Part shown: one piece after another, positions 23,364-31,532 of the stretch
Layout: each line of letters starts with the position of its first letter
How positions within the stretch are numbered: position 1 is the stretch's first letter
DNA from: Cyanobacteria bacterium UBA3301
GTDB lineage: Bacteria > Cyanobacteriota > Vampirovibrionia > Gastranaerophilales > Gastranaerophilaceae
Assembly: GCA_002361485.1 (NCBI GenBank)
Contig: DESZ01000007.1
Location: forward strand, 1 to 34,740
Direction: 5' to 3'
Length of the DNA stretch: 34,740 nt
Program-made: the position numbers and the translations under genes
Notes under the pieces: model-generated
What the model was told of the DNA's origin: nothing
What the model saw: the letters and a program-made list of their open reading frames with translations, nothing else
Database searches by the model: none

Positions 23364-26300
23364 CTAATCAACGGAGAATATCTCACGAATATCATCCATT
23401 GTAAGCGATTTTGTTATGTTTCTGTCTACAGAAATTACGCTGTCAACAAGATCTCTTTTAACTCCTTTAAGTTTTTGAATTTTTTCTTCAACCGTATTTT
23501 TGGTAATAAGTCTGTATACAAAGACTTTTTTAGTTTGGCCGATACGATAAGCTCTGTCTGTTGCCTGATCTTCAACTGCAGGGTTCCACCAAGGGTCATA
23601 ATGAATTACATAATCCGCACCTGTCAAGTTCAAACCTGTACCTCCGGCTTTTAAACTTATTAAGAAAATAGGAATTGTCGGATCATTATTAAATCTGTCA
23701 ACCGCTTCTTTTCTGTCTTTAGTTTTACCTGTCAAGTATTCATATTTAATACCTGTTCTGTCTAACCAATCTTTTATAATATCAAGCATGTTGACAAATT
23801 GGCTGAATAATAATATTCTGTGCCCTTCTGATACAATTTCTTCAAGCATAACTTTAAGTTTTTCAAATTTACCCGAAGATATAATGTTTTTGACATTATC
23901 TTTATCATAAAGTCTCGGATGACAACATATTTGACGCATTCTCAATAATGCGGAGAATATAGACATTCTGCTTTTTTCAAGTCCGTTTTGTTCAATTGAT
24001 TTAAATAATTCTTCTCTTGTTGAATCAAGAACTTGTAAATAGAAATCTTTTTGATCATCTGTCAATTCACAGTATGCAACGTTTTCAACCTTATCAGGCA
24101 AATCTTTTGCAACGTCGCGTTTCATACGGCGTAATATGAACGGATAAATCTGTAATTTCAAACGTTTTTCCACAATTTTATCATGGCGTTCCATAATCGG
24201 ATTGACATAATGTGAATTAAATTCACCCATTGAGAACAAAAATCCCGGCATTAAGAAATCAAACACAGACCACAATTCTTCCAATTTGTTTTCGATAGGA
24301 GTACCTGATAATGCGAGTTTGTGTACACCATTTAATTGTTTAACAGCCATCGCTGTTTGAGATGTCGAATTTTTGATATTTTGAGATTCATCAAGAATGA
24401 TATATCTGAAATTCACATCTTTTAATTTTGCGATATCACGGCGAACAAGTGCATAACTTGTTATGACAACATCATATTCAGGAATTTTTTTGAAAAATTG
24501 TTTTCGCTCCCCGCCCTGTAATTTTAAACAAGACAAATTCGGCGCAAATTTTTGAATTTCATTTTCCCAGTTAAATACAACAGTTGTCGGCGCAACAACT
24601 AATGTAGGCATCGGTCCGTCAACTTCTTTAGCTTTTTGGATAGCTGTTAAAGCTTGCAAAGTCTTACCAAGCCCCATATCATCCGCCAAAATTCCGTTTA
24701 GTCCGTATTTATACATAAACCATAACCAGCCGAAGCCTTTTAATTGGTATTCGCGGAACTGCGCGTTGATACCTTCAGGCAAAGATAAATCCTCAGAAGT
24801 TGAGAATGTTGACATCTGATCCCAAAATTTCTTAAATCTGTCGCTTAATTTTAGTTCTACACCAAGATTTTTAAGTTCGTTTATCAAACCTGCTCTGAAA
24901 GTTTTTACGGTAAATCTGTTATCATCATTTCTATATACATCAAATGAGTTGAAGGTTCTCAACATTGCATAAATACTTTGAACAGGATATTCAACAAAGC
25001 CTAAACTTCTTATCCTTGAATATTTTTCATCTTTTTGAGCGGTTTCATATATTTCGTTAAAATCAATTATTTCTTCTCCTACTTCACCATAAACGGTTAC
25101 ATCAAAACTGTCAGGCTGTTCATCCGAAAAATCAATTTTCGCACATAGTTTAAACGGATTATCCATAATTTTGAAAAACGACATGTCGTCTTTTTCCTCA
25201 AATTTCCAGCCTTCTCCTGCTTGTTTTAGGTAATAATTATAAAAATCTATTGCGTTTTCTTTCTCAAGCGCCAGATTATTTGTCTGCATCGGTACAAATT
25301 TGCACGCTAATAGCATAGCATAAGCTTCGTTTTCATGTTTTATATTACGTTTAACCCAATATATTGAATCTTCTTCCGGTTTTTTAACCGTAATATACGG
25401 AGCCTTATCTTCTGTCATTTTAGAATATGGAACCCTTACTCCGTCATATTCAAAATTTAATTCGGCTTTTAAACTCTGGTCATAATCAATTCCCATTGAA
25501 ACTACATTTATCGGCGGACGTTCTTCAAGCATTTGCTTTGTAATTTTTTCATCAACAACAACATCCATAACTTCGCGAAGTTTTGGCAAATCCTCATAAA
25601 TAAATTTTCCGCATTCCGCATCTTTCAAATCCGTAAATGATGATTTTATTATATTCTGCGGCAGCGCCTGAATAGCAACATTTGTCGGGAATATTACGTT
25701 TTTGTATCTTCCCCATTTCAAATGTCTTGAAAAATACCTTACCTCTTCAAACGGATAAACATCATCTCTATCAGGTCTTTGCCACTCTAATGATAAAAGC
25801 AAAGTCCCGGGAGTCTGTGAAGAATTGACATATAATATCAATTTCCACTCTTCATCAGTAAATTTTAAGCGTTCCTTAGTACGCTCATCTAAAACTTCAT
25901 CAGCTTTCGCTAATAATGAGAATACCGAACCGAATTTGGCAATAGGAATATCATACCAGCCGGCTTTTTTATCTTGTCTGGATATTTGAAGTAATTCCTT
26001 AAATATCAAAACTTCTACTTTTTGGGATTCATTTAATACAAAAGATTTATCTTTTCTTTGCAGTTCCAAAAGCCCGCGCAAAATAGGTTCAATCTGGCGA
26101 ATAACCTTACCCGTTTCTCTTGAACGAACTAAAACAGAGAAAAAATTTGCTTTTCTTTTCGCATTAAAGTGAAATATATAACTTCCTTGAGGCTCTTCGG
26201 TTAATGCGGTATTTTCATCAGGGAAATCAAATTCCATACCAAATTTTGTAGATAACCAATCTTCATATGCATGAGCATCAATCGCTTTCAATGCAACAGC

Positions 26301-26546
26301 AACCGCATGCTTGCACCACTCATCCTTTAACGGACAATTACAACGGGCTTTTACTTCGTTTTTTTTGAATATTAAGTCCGTATTGTAGTGATCTTGGAAA
26401 TTACCTTTAACTTTACCCATATAAAAATTCTTTTCAGGGTAATTATCAAACACCATATCCTTCAAATGGTATTCATAACCTCTGCGCCAATTTCCCGGTC
26501 CTGCCTGTTCTTTTATAAACTTATAATTAAATCCTGTTGTACTCAT
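23364..26546 (-). CDS. SNF2-family helicase with N-terminal SWIM zinc finger
   Basis: This 1060-residue protein is an ATP-dependent DNA translocase of the SNF2/Rad54 group. The N-terminus has a SWIM zinc finger (Cys69, Cys71, Cys78, His80 in KARCNCPLKDEWCKHAVAVAL), a domain that binds DNA or protein. A long middle region (about 100-590) resembles the SNF2-associated region of bacterial members. The motor shows motif I DDMGLGKT (about 620-627), motif II DESQ (near 718) in place of DEAH, motif III LSGTPIENKLEELWS, and motif VI QATDRAYRIGQTKKVFVYRL. DNA repair or chromosome remodelling is likely; the exact role is unknown. There is no Shine-Dalgarno at the start, but TATACT lies 6 nt before the ATG. 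Confidence 0.93.
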   Translation of the reverse strand: MSTTGFNYKFIKEQAGPGNWRRGYEYHLKDMVFDNYPEKNFYMGKVKGNFQDHYNTDLIFKKNEVKARCNCPLKDEWCKHAVAVALKAIDAHAYEDWLSTKFGMEFDFPDENTALTEEPQGSYIFHFNAKRKANFFSVLVRSRETGKVIRQIEPILRGLLELQRKDKSFVLNESQKVEVLIFKELLQISRQDKKAGWYDIPIAKFGSVFSLLAKADEVLDERTKERLKFTDEEWKLILYVNSSQTPGTLLLSLEWQRPDRDDVYPFEEVRYFSRHLKWGRYKNVIFPTNVAIQALPQNIIKSSFTDLKDAECGKFIYEDLPKLREVMDVVVDEKITKQMLEERPPINVVSMGIDYDQSLKAELNFEYDGVRVPYSKMTEDKAPYITVKKPEEDSIYWVKRNIKHENEAYAMLLACKFVPMQTNNLALEKENAIDFYNYYLKQAGEGWKFEEKDDMSFFKIMDNPFKLCAKIDFSDEQPDSFDVTVYGEVGEEIIDFNEIYETAQKDEKYSRIRSLGFVEYPVQSIYAMLRTFNSFDVYRNDDNRFTVKTFRAGLINELKNLGVELKLSDRFKKFWDQMSTFSTSEDLSLPEGINAQFREYQLKGFGWLWFMYKYGLNGILADDMGLGKTLQALTAIQKAKEVDGPMPTLVVAPTTVVFNWENEIQKFAPNLSCLKLQGGERKQFFKKIPEYDVVITSYALVRRDIAKLKDVNFRYIILDESQNIKNSTSQTAMAVKQLNGVHKLALSGTPIENKLEELWSVFDFLMPGFLFSMGEFNSHYVNPIMERHDKIVEKRLKLQIYPFILRRMKRDVAKDLPDKVENVAYCELTDDQKDFYLQVLDSTREELFKSIEQNGLEKSRMSIFSALLRMRQICCHPRLYDKDNVKNIISSGKFEKLKVMLEEIVSEGHRILLFSQFVNMLDIIKDWLDRTGIKYEYLTGKTKDRKEAVDRFNNDPTIPIFLISLKAGGTGLNLTGADYVIHYDPWWNPAVEDQATDRAYRIGQTKKVFVYRLITKNTVEEKIQKLKGVKRDLVDSVISVDRNITKSLTMDDIREIFSVD

Positions 26547-26552
26547 CTATGG

Positions 26553-26558
26553 AGTATA
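26553..26558 (-). promoter_or_regulatory. -10 box of the SNF2 helicase gene, 6 nt from the start codon
   Basis: TATACT on the minus strand, then 6 nt, then ATG. No good -35 is visible at 16-18 nt. This again fits a leaderless transcript. Confidence 0.4.
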
Positions 26559-26590
26559 TCTCTTTCCTTCTAAAGGAAGGTAATTTACAT

Positions 26591-26608
26591 ATAGATTAAC
26601 TAATCTAT
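26591..26608. repeat. Perfect 18-bp palindrome in the SNF2-dnaA divergent region
   Basis: ATAGATTA and TAATCTAT flank an AC centre, the same 8-2-8 layout as the palindrome over the four-winged-helix regulator promoter but with a different sequence. A second palindrome, ATAATATATTAT, lies at 26625-26636. Either could be an operator for the divergent helicase and dnaA genes. I found no convincing DnaA box in this intergenic region. Confidence 0.45.
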
Positions 26609-26718
26609 AAATCCTTCGCTGTACATAATATATTATACATATAAAAATAAAAAGTGCAATAGCTATTTTCAAAAATTACAAAAGTTTAATTTTTATTTTA
26701 TATAGAAATTTTTTATTG

Positions 26719-26724
26719 TAGAAT
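26719..26724 (+). promoter_or_regulatory. -10 box of dnaA, 6 nt from the start codon
   Basis: TAGAAT ends 6 nt before ATG 26731, and no Shine-Dalgarno is present. The -35 region (TTTTAT at 17 nt) is weak. It suggests a leaderless dnaA message. Confidence 0.4.
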
Positions 26725-26730
26725 TTTATT

Positions 26731-28152
26731 ATGGATATACGGGAAGTTGAAAAATTTTGGAACAAAGTAAAGGAGAAGCTTAAAGAAAACGGTATTCCTG
26801 AGCTTACATTTAAAATGTGGATTGAACCGTTAAAAGCAGTGAATTACCAAAATAACACATTAGAACTCATCACACCTCAGCAATTATCAATAAATATTCT
26901 AAACGAATACGGTTCTGTTATCAGAGAAACCGTCAGAAGTGTTATTTCTCCTGAAGCTACATATACTCTTAATTATGATGCAGACTACGGAAAAGAATAT
27001 ATTGTTTCTCAAAAAAAAGTTCAGACAAAAATAATTCCCGGTCAAAGCGAAGAAGATAGAAAAGATGCAGAAGCAAAGCAACAATCGAGATTGATGCAAT
27101 CCGAAGCTAATTTAAATTTAAATTTGAAATTTGAAAATTTTGTTGTGGGCGACAATTCAAAATTTGCATATAATGCAGCTTATGCTGTTGCAAATAATCC
27201 TTCAAAAAAGTTTAACCCGCTTTTCATATACGGAGCTTCTGGTTTAGGAAAAACTCATTTGCTTCAAGCAATCGGTCATTATATTTTATTTAATACAAAA
27301 TTAAAAGTTCGCTATATCAGAATGGAAGAATATTGCAACGAATGGCTGAAATGTTTTTCGTATTCTGATGTTAACGGAGTGAGAAAATCTCGTTGTAATG
27401 ATACTTTAATGAGAAAATTTCATCAAAAATTTCAAAATATTGATATTTTATTAATGGATGATATCCAGTTTATTGAATCTCGTATTAAAACAATGGAGGA
27501 CTTTTTCTCTATTTTTGAAGCTTTATATACGAATAATAAGCAAATTGTCATAGCTTCGGACAGGTTGCCAAGAGATATCCCTAAACTTGATAACAGATTA
27601 AGAACTCGTTTTGAAATGGGGCTTGTTGTTGATATCGTTCCGCCTGACTATGATACGAGATTTGAAATAGTAAAAGCTTATGCAATAGAACGAGGAACGG
27701 AAGCTGATGATGAAGTTTATGCATATATTGCGCAAAACTTTAAAGATAACGTAAGAGAATTAAAAGGGGCATTGACAAAAGTTTGTGCTTATGCCGAAAT
27801 CTTCAACAAAGGCATAACGTTAGAAACCGCTAAAACAGCATTAAAACTTGAAGTTAAGAAAAAAGAATTGACTCCTGAAGTCATTGCAAAAGCGGTCAGT
27901 AAATTTTTTGATTTAAAGCCTGACGAATTAAAAGGCAACTCCCGCAAGCAAAAAGTCGCACTTGCAAGACAAATTGCCATATACTTAACAAGAGATTTAA
28001 CGCAAATAAGCTATGAGGCCATCGGAAATTACTTTGATAAAAAGCACACAACAGTTTTATATTCATGCGAACAAATTGAAGAAAAACTCAAAAGTAATTC
28101 GGATATAAAAGAAAGCATTAAAGAATTAAAAAATATAATAAAGGATATTTAA
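26731..28152 (+). CDS. dnaA: Chromosomal replication initiator DnaA
   Basis: DnaA is the AAA+ protein that opens the chromosomal origin. The 473-residue product has domain I (about 1-85, FWNKVKEKLKENGIPELTFKMWIEPLKAV), a short charged linker, and the ATPase domain with Walker A GASGLGKT (168-175) and Walker B ILLMDDIQFI (Asp243-244). The C-terminal DNA-binding domain has the family signature region near SYEAIGNYFDKKHTTVLYSCEQI. Length is normal (about 450-470). dnaN and an obvious origin are not next to it; instead ruvA follows after 4 nt, so the two should be co-transcribed. Confidence 0.97.
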   Translation: MDIREVEKFWNKVKEKLKENGIPELTFKMWIEPLKAVNYQNNTLELITPQQLSINILNEYGSVIRETVRSVISPEATYTLNYDADYGKEYIVSQKKVQTKIIPGQSEEDRKDAEAKQQSRLMQSEANLNLNLKFENFVVGDNSKFAYNAAYAVANNPSKKFNPLFIYGASGLGKTHLLQAIGHYILFNTKLKVRYIRMEEYCNEWLKCFSYSDVNGVRKSRCNDTLMRKFHQKFQNIDILLMDDIQFIESRIKTMEDFFSIFEALYTNNKQIVIASDRLPRDIPKLDNRLRTRFEMGLVVDIVPPDYDTRFEIVKAYAIERGTEADDEVYAYIAQNFKDNVRELKGALTKVCAYAEIFNKGITLETAKTALKLEVKKKELTPEVIAKAVSKFFDLKPDELKGNSRKQKVALARQIAIYLTRDLTQISYEAIGNYFDKKHTTVLYSCEQIEEKLKSNSDIKESIKELKNIIKDI

Positions 28153-28156
28153 ATTT

Positions 28157-28786
28157 ATGTTTGATTATATAAAAGGGATTTACACATTTAAAACAGCATC
28201 CGACAAAGGCTATTATGCAACAGTCGAAGTTCACGGTATCGGATATCGTTTAGAAATTATGGAAAGAGATTACAACATTCTTCCTTCAGAAGGAGAAGAG
28301 CTTAAGCTGCATTCCGTACTCATCCATCGGGAAGACAAAATGAGTCTGTGCGGATTTATAAAACGAGAAGACAGAGATATATTCAATATTTTAACTTCTG
28401 TATCAGGTGTTGGGTCAAAAATGGCTTTAACTTTGCTTAATTCGTTTAAAGTATCAAACTTAATCTCATTTGTTATTGAAGGCAATCATAAAGAATTAAC
28501 AAAAGCAAAAGGTGTTGGGCCTAAATTAGCTCAAAAAATAATACTTGAGCTCAAAGACAAGCTTAATTCATTTACCGAAAATTCTAAAATTACAACAATA
28601 TCAAAAACTTCATCCGTACCTGATAACTCAAACGAAAATGCAAATGACGCCAAAAACGTTCTGTTTTCATTGGGTTACGATAAGAATGAAGTTTTTACAT
28701 CCGTTGAAAATGCCTTAAAGACTCTGCCGGAAAATGCTTCCGCAGAAGATATCCTTAAAAAATCATTGCAACTTTTATCTGTCTAA
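28157..28786 (+). CDS. ruvA: Holliday junction branch migration protein RuvA
   Basis: RuvA binds four-way junctions and directs the RuvB motor during recombinational repair. The 209-residue product shows the N-terminal OB fold (MFDYIKGIYTFKTASDKGYYATVEVHGIGYRLEI), the helix-hairpin-helix region (LTSVSGVGSKMALTLL and AKGVGPKLAQKIILELKDKL), and the C-terminal RuvB-binding domain after a Ser/Asn/Lys linker. Length is typical (about 200). It begins 4 nt after dnaA. Its stop codon overlaps by 4 nt the stop of a small gene on the other strand. Confidence 0.95.
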   Translation: MFDYIKGIYTFKTASDKGYYATVEVHGIGYRLEIMERDYNILPSEGEELKLHSVLIHREDKMSLCGFIKREDRDIFNILTSVSGVGSKMALTLLNSFKVSNLISFVIEGNHKELTKAKGVGPKLAQKIILELKDKLNSFTENSKITTISKTSSVPDNSNENANDAKNVLFSLGYDKNEVFTSVENALKTLPENASAEDILKKSLQLLSV

Positions 28787-28971
28787 AAAAGAGCATTCCA
28801 TCCTGTTATTGAGTCACCAAAAGATTTAAATTCCAAATAATCCGGATTTTGACGTGCTTCAAGCCACGTTCTGACATTTTTGTTTTGTACTGCTCTTTCT
28901 GCGAATCTGTCAAAAGCTACGCTGCCCTTTTTTGCAAAAACTCTAAAAAGAGAATTAATTCCTATTGCCAT
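28783..28971 (-). CDS. Small protein of unknown function, 62 aa
   Basis: I do not recognise this protein. From ATG 28971 it reads MAIGINSLFRVFAKKG and continues to DYLEFKSFGDSITGWNALF. It is mildly basic with no clear transmembrane helix. An AGGAG ribosome binding site 8 nt before this ATG supports the start and the reality of the gene. A longer reading from 29070 would add 33 hydrophobic residues but has no such site. It is convergent with ruvA and lies 111 nt downstream of the prepilin peptidase gene on the same strand. Confidence 0.55.
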   Translation of the reverse strand: MAIGINSLFRVFAKKGSVAFDRFAERAVQNKNVRTWLEARQNPDYLEFKSFGDSITGWNALF

Positions 28972-29082
28972 TCCAATTTCTCCTATTTTCCCTAATATAC
29001 AAACTTTTACATTAATATAAAAAACGAAAATTTTGGATAATTGCTTATTTGAATAGAATATTGTTAACAAATATTAACTAAA

Positions 29083-30183
29083 TTATGCAATCGGTAAAAA
29101 AGCAATAACCAAAAATGCGGACAGAACCAACGCAGGTCCGAAAGGTATTGTTGTTATATTGGCAGGATTTTTCTTTATACCATGCAAAATTTCACCGCAT
29201 AATAATATGCCTAACAACGCCAAAACAATTGTACTTGAATACAATGCTATATTATTACTTAACCAGCCGTATTCTCTTGCCAAGAAGTACGCAATCGCAT
29301 AAATTGCAAAAGTAATGATACAACCGAGCTGAAACATATTTTTTGCCTTGAACAAATTAAATATATATTTTGGAAAAAGGATTATTGCAGGAATAATTAC
29401 ACTTAAAACAAAGATTAAAATAAGAATATAAAATATTTGTCTAAAATCTGAAACCAAAGGCGAAATACCGTACAATGCACCTATTACAGCTCCTATACCG
29501 GCTGCGATATATGAGTCGCCTTCGCCAAAACTTTCAACTTTTAACATAAATTTTGCTCCTCGCCTTATTATTTCCATAAAAATAAAGCACACAACAGCTC
29601 CCGCTATTGCATACAGGATAGGACATGTTACAAAAAAGCCCCAATCAATCGTAGGTTTACCGAATTGCTTCGTATAATAGAGTAGTGTTAAAATTGACAT
29701 TATTATGCTATATCCGATACCAACACCGATTAAAGCGTATGTATGCCTGTCTGCAACCATCATCTCCTTTATATCCGTGCCCGCAATTACAATAAACAAA
29801 GAACATACAATTAAAATAAAAGCATAAGTGATAACTTGAACAATATTTATAGGATTCATTACTGATAACCCGAAATATTCATCAAACGGTACACAAAATT
29901 TTATAAACATCCAAACATAGATAATTCCTGTTAAAAGTTCGACAATAGGATATTGAATGCTTATTTTTTCACCGCAGAACGCACATTTACCCCTCAAAAA
30001 GAGATATGATAATATCGGAACATTATGATACCATTTCAGAGGAGTTTGGCACTTTGGGCATTTCGAGCCCGGAAAAACGATTGATTCACCGCTTATTGTT
30101 CTCAAAATAACGACATTTAAAAAACTGCCGGTGACTAAACCAACAATAAATATTAGTGCCAATATAGTAAGTGAAAAAAACAT
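29083..30183 (-). CDS. pilD: Type IV prepilin peptidase
   Basis: This membrane aspartyl protease cleaves and N-methylates type IV pilins and pseudopilins. The N-terminal part has GSFLNVVILR and the zinc-type tetracysteine loop (Cys42, Cys45, Cys67, Cys70 around KCPKCQTP and GKCAFCGE). The two catalytic aspartates are Asp137 (AGTDIKE) and Asp223 in FGEGDSY. The protein is polytopic. At 366 residues it is longer than the usual 250-290, with extra hydrophobic helices after the catalytic core. The ATG overlaps the stop of the sigma factor gene (TAATG), and AAGGAGG lies just ahead, so the two are translationally coupled. No pilin or other pilus gene is in the window. Confidence 0.93.
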   Translation of the reverse strand: MFFSLTILALIFIVGLVTGSFLNVVILRTISGESIVFPGSKCPKCQTPLKWYHNVPILSYLFLRGKCAFCGEKISIQYPIVELLTGIIYVWMFIKFCVPFDEYFGLSVMNPINIVQVITYAFILIVCSLFIVIAGTDIKEMMVADRHTYALIGVGIGYSIIMSILTLLYYTKQFGKPTIDWGFFVTCPILYAIAGAVVCFIFMEIIRRGAKFMLKVESFGEGDSYIAAGIGAVIGALYGISPLVSDFRQIFYILILIFVLSVIIPAIILFPKYIFNLFKAKNMFQLGCIITFAIYAIAYFLAREYGWLSNNIALYSSTIVLALLGILLCGEILHGIKKNPANITTIPFGPALVLSAFLVIAFLPIA

Positions 30184-30980
30184 TATTCCTCCTTATTCCA
30201 ACCATCTTTTATTATATTATACATTTTTACAAGCGCACGCTTTACGATTCTTCCGACTTGAACCTGTGAAATTCCTAGCTCAGATGCTATTTCTTTTTTT
30301 GTAACCCCTTCTATATAGTATCTGTAAACAACATGCATATCAAGGGAGCCGAGCTTTTTCATTGCAAATTCTATTATCTTTTTATTCTCATACGAGATTT
30401 CGTAACTGTCGTCATTCTCGTCAGGAATCCTGTCGGCAAGAGTTTCAGCTCCGTCAGGAGAATATACGCTTTGGTCAAGAGATACGGTATTTTTCACCAA
30501 ATCCGCATTTAAAAAATCTTGAACGTGCTCTTTTGAAATATTTGTAAATTTTGAAATTTCCTCCACAGAAGGATATATATTATTTTCTTCATCGGATAGC
30601 TGTTTTATTGCATCTCTTATGACGGAATAATGCTCTGCAACATAACGTGAACCTTTTACCAAATTTGCTTTATCCCGCAAATATTGCAGTATTTTTCCTT
30701 TAATATATTTTGTAACATATGTTTTAAAACTGCCCTTACCTTCCGGAGAATATGTTTGTATTGCTTTCAAAACACCTAACGCGCCAACTTGAATTAAATC
30801 ATCATTTGAAACATTAGCAGGAAGTGAATTCATACCGATAACTATTTTTTTTACATATAATAATAATTCTTCAACCAAATTCAGATAAAGAACATTTTTT
30901 CTTTTTTCATCCTGTTCCGATTTATATAACAAAATCAATTCTTCAAATTTTTCAAGCTCTGACACTTTTTGTTTTTTCAT
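30183..30980 (-). CDS. Alternative RNA polymerase sigma factor, group 3 (SigF/SigB-like)
   Basis: This 265-residue sigma-70 family protein has regions 2, 3 and 4 but lacks the region 1 of the housekeeping factor. Region 2 is NDDLIQVGALGVLKAIQTYSPEGKGSFKTYVTKYI. Region 3 is about 115-160 (YPSVEEISKFTNISKEHVQDFL). Region 4 carries the helix-turn-helix YIEGVTKKEIASELGISQVQVGRIVKRAL. In Synechocystis the group 3 factor SigF is needed for pilA transcription and type IV pili (established knowledge). Coupling to prepilin peptidase here makes a similar role plausible, though this is inference. No anti-sigma factor gene is adjacent. Confidence 0.88.
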   Translation of the reverse strand: MKKQKVSELEKFEELILLYKSEQDEKRKNVLYLNLVEELLLYVKKIVIGMNSLPANVSNDDLIQVGALGVLKAIQTYSPEGKGSFKTYVTKYIKGKILQYLRDKANLVKGSRYVAEHYSVIRDAIKQLSDEENNIYPSVEEISKFTNISKEHVQDFLNADLVKNTVSLDQSVYSPDGAETLADRIPDENDDSYEISYENKKIIEFAMKKLGSLDMHVVYRYYIEGVTKKEIASELGISQVQVGRIVKRALVKMYNIIKDGWNKEE

Positions 30981-30997
30981 AAATCCCCACCAATATC

Positions 30998-31024
30998 ATT
31001 ATACTAACATAAATTCAGTCCAAA
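30998..31024 (-). promoter_or_regulatory. Promoter of the sigma factor-pilD operon
   Basis: A perfect TATAAT on the minus strand (plus 30998-31003) lies 17 nt before the ATG. The best -35 is TTTGGA (plus 31019-31024) with a short 15-nt spacer, so only the -10 is convincing. Confidence 0.4.
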
Positions 31025-31120
31025 GAAAAATTGTATAATATTTATTAATAAAATAAATAATGAAGTGCAAATATTTTTATGCTAGTATTAATGTGTAAAA
31101 ATAGTATCAGGGAGTAAAAA

Positions 31121-31402
31121 ATGATTACCGTAAAAGATGTAGAACATGTTGCAAAATTAGCAAGATTAGAGTTAACAGAAGAAGAAAAAGAACTTTATAC
31201 AAAACAACTTGGTGATGTATTAAAATACGTTGACCAAATGAATGAAGTTGATACTTCAAACGTAAAACCGATGACACAAGTTATAGATTTCTCAAACGTT
31301 ATGAGAGAAGATGTACCAAATCAGGAAATCTCAAAGGAAGCATTGATGGCAAATGCTCCGGAAGAAGAAAACGGATTTTTTAAAGTACCGAAGATTAATT
31401 AG
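31121..31402 (+). CDS. gatC: Asp-tRNA(Asn)/Glu-tRNA(Gln) amidotransferase subunit C
   Basis: GatC is the small stabilising subunit of the GatCAB complex, which converts Glu-tRNA(Gln) or Asp-tRNA(Asn) to the correct amidated form. The 93-residue product is full length, with the typical opening (ITVKDVEHVAKLARLELTEEEKELYTKQL) and the C-terminal half VKPMTQVIDFSNVMREDVP. GGGAG lies 6 nt before the ATG. gatA and gatB are not adjacent, so the complex must be encoded in separate loci. pyrG follows after 130 nt. Confidence 0.95.
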   Translation: MITVKDVEHVAKLARLELTEEEKELYTKQLGDVLKYVDQMNEVDTSNVKPMTQVIDFSNVMREDVPNQEISKEALMANAPEEENGFFKVPKIN

Positions 31403-31435
31403 AGTTGAACGGGTGAATAATTAATATATTTTTTG

Positions 31436-31464
31436 ACAATGTAATATATTAACAAACAATGTAA
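31436..31464 (+). repeat. Two direct repeats upstream of pyrG
   Basis: ACAATGTAA occurs at 31436-31444 and again at 31456-31464, 20 nt apart (about two helical turns). The first copy overlaps a perfect TTGACA (31433-31438). With a 16-nt spacer this could pair with AACAAT as a weak upstream promoter. An operator role is only a suggestion. Confidence 0.35.
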
Positions 31465-31520
31465 CAACCATTCAGCTTTTTAACAATAAACATTTCAACC
31501 GAATAGTAAATTTGTGAGGT

Positions 31521-31526
31521 TAAGAT
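31521..31526 (+). promoter_or_regulatory. -10-like box of pyrG, 6 nt from the start codon
   Basis: TAAGAT, then 6 nt, then ATG 31533. The match to TATAAT is only 4/6, and a GAGG about 13 nt upstream could serve as a weak ribosome site, so this is the least certain of the leaderless candidates. Confidence 0.3.
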
Positions 31527-31532
31527 ACAGAT

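Noticed and set aside
26547..26730. Chromosomal origin next to dnaA
   Set aside because: No TTATCCACA-like box cluster was seen; AT-richness alone is not evidence.
28972..29070. Longer form of the 62-aa protein starting at 29070
   Set aside because: No ribosome binding site at the upstream start, while AGGAG precedes the internal ATG at 28971.
29071..29082. TTGTTAACAA-centred palindrome just beyond the prepilin peptidase stop as terminator
   Set aside because: Short, AT-only and imperfect arms without a T run; could be chance.
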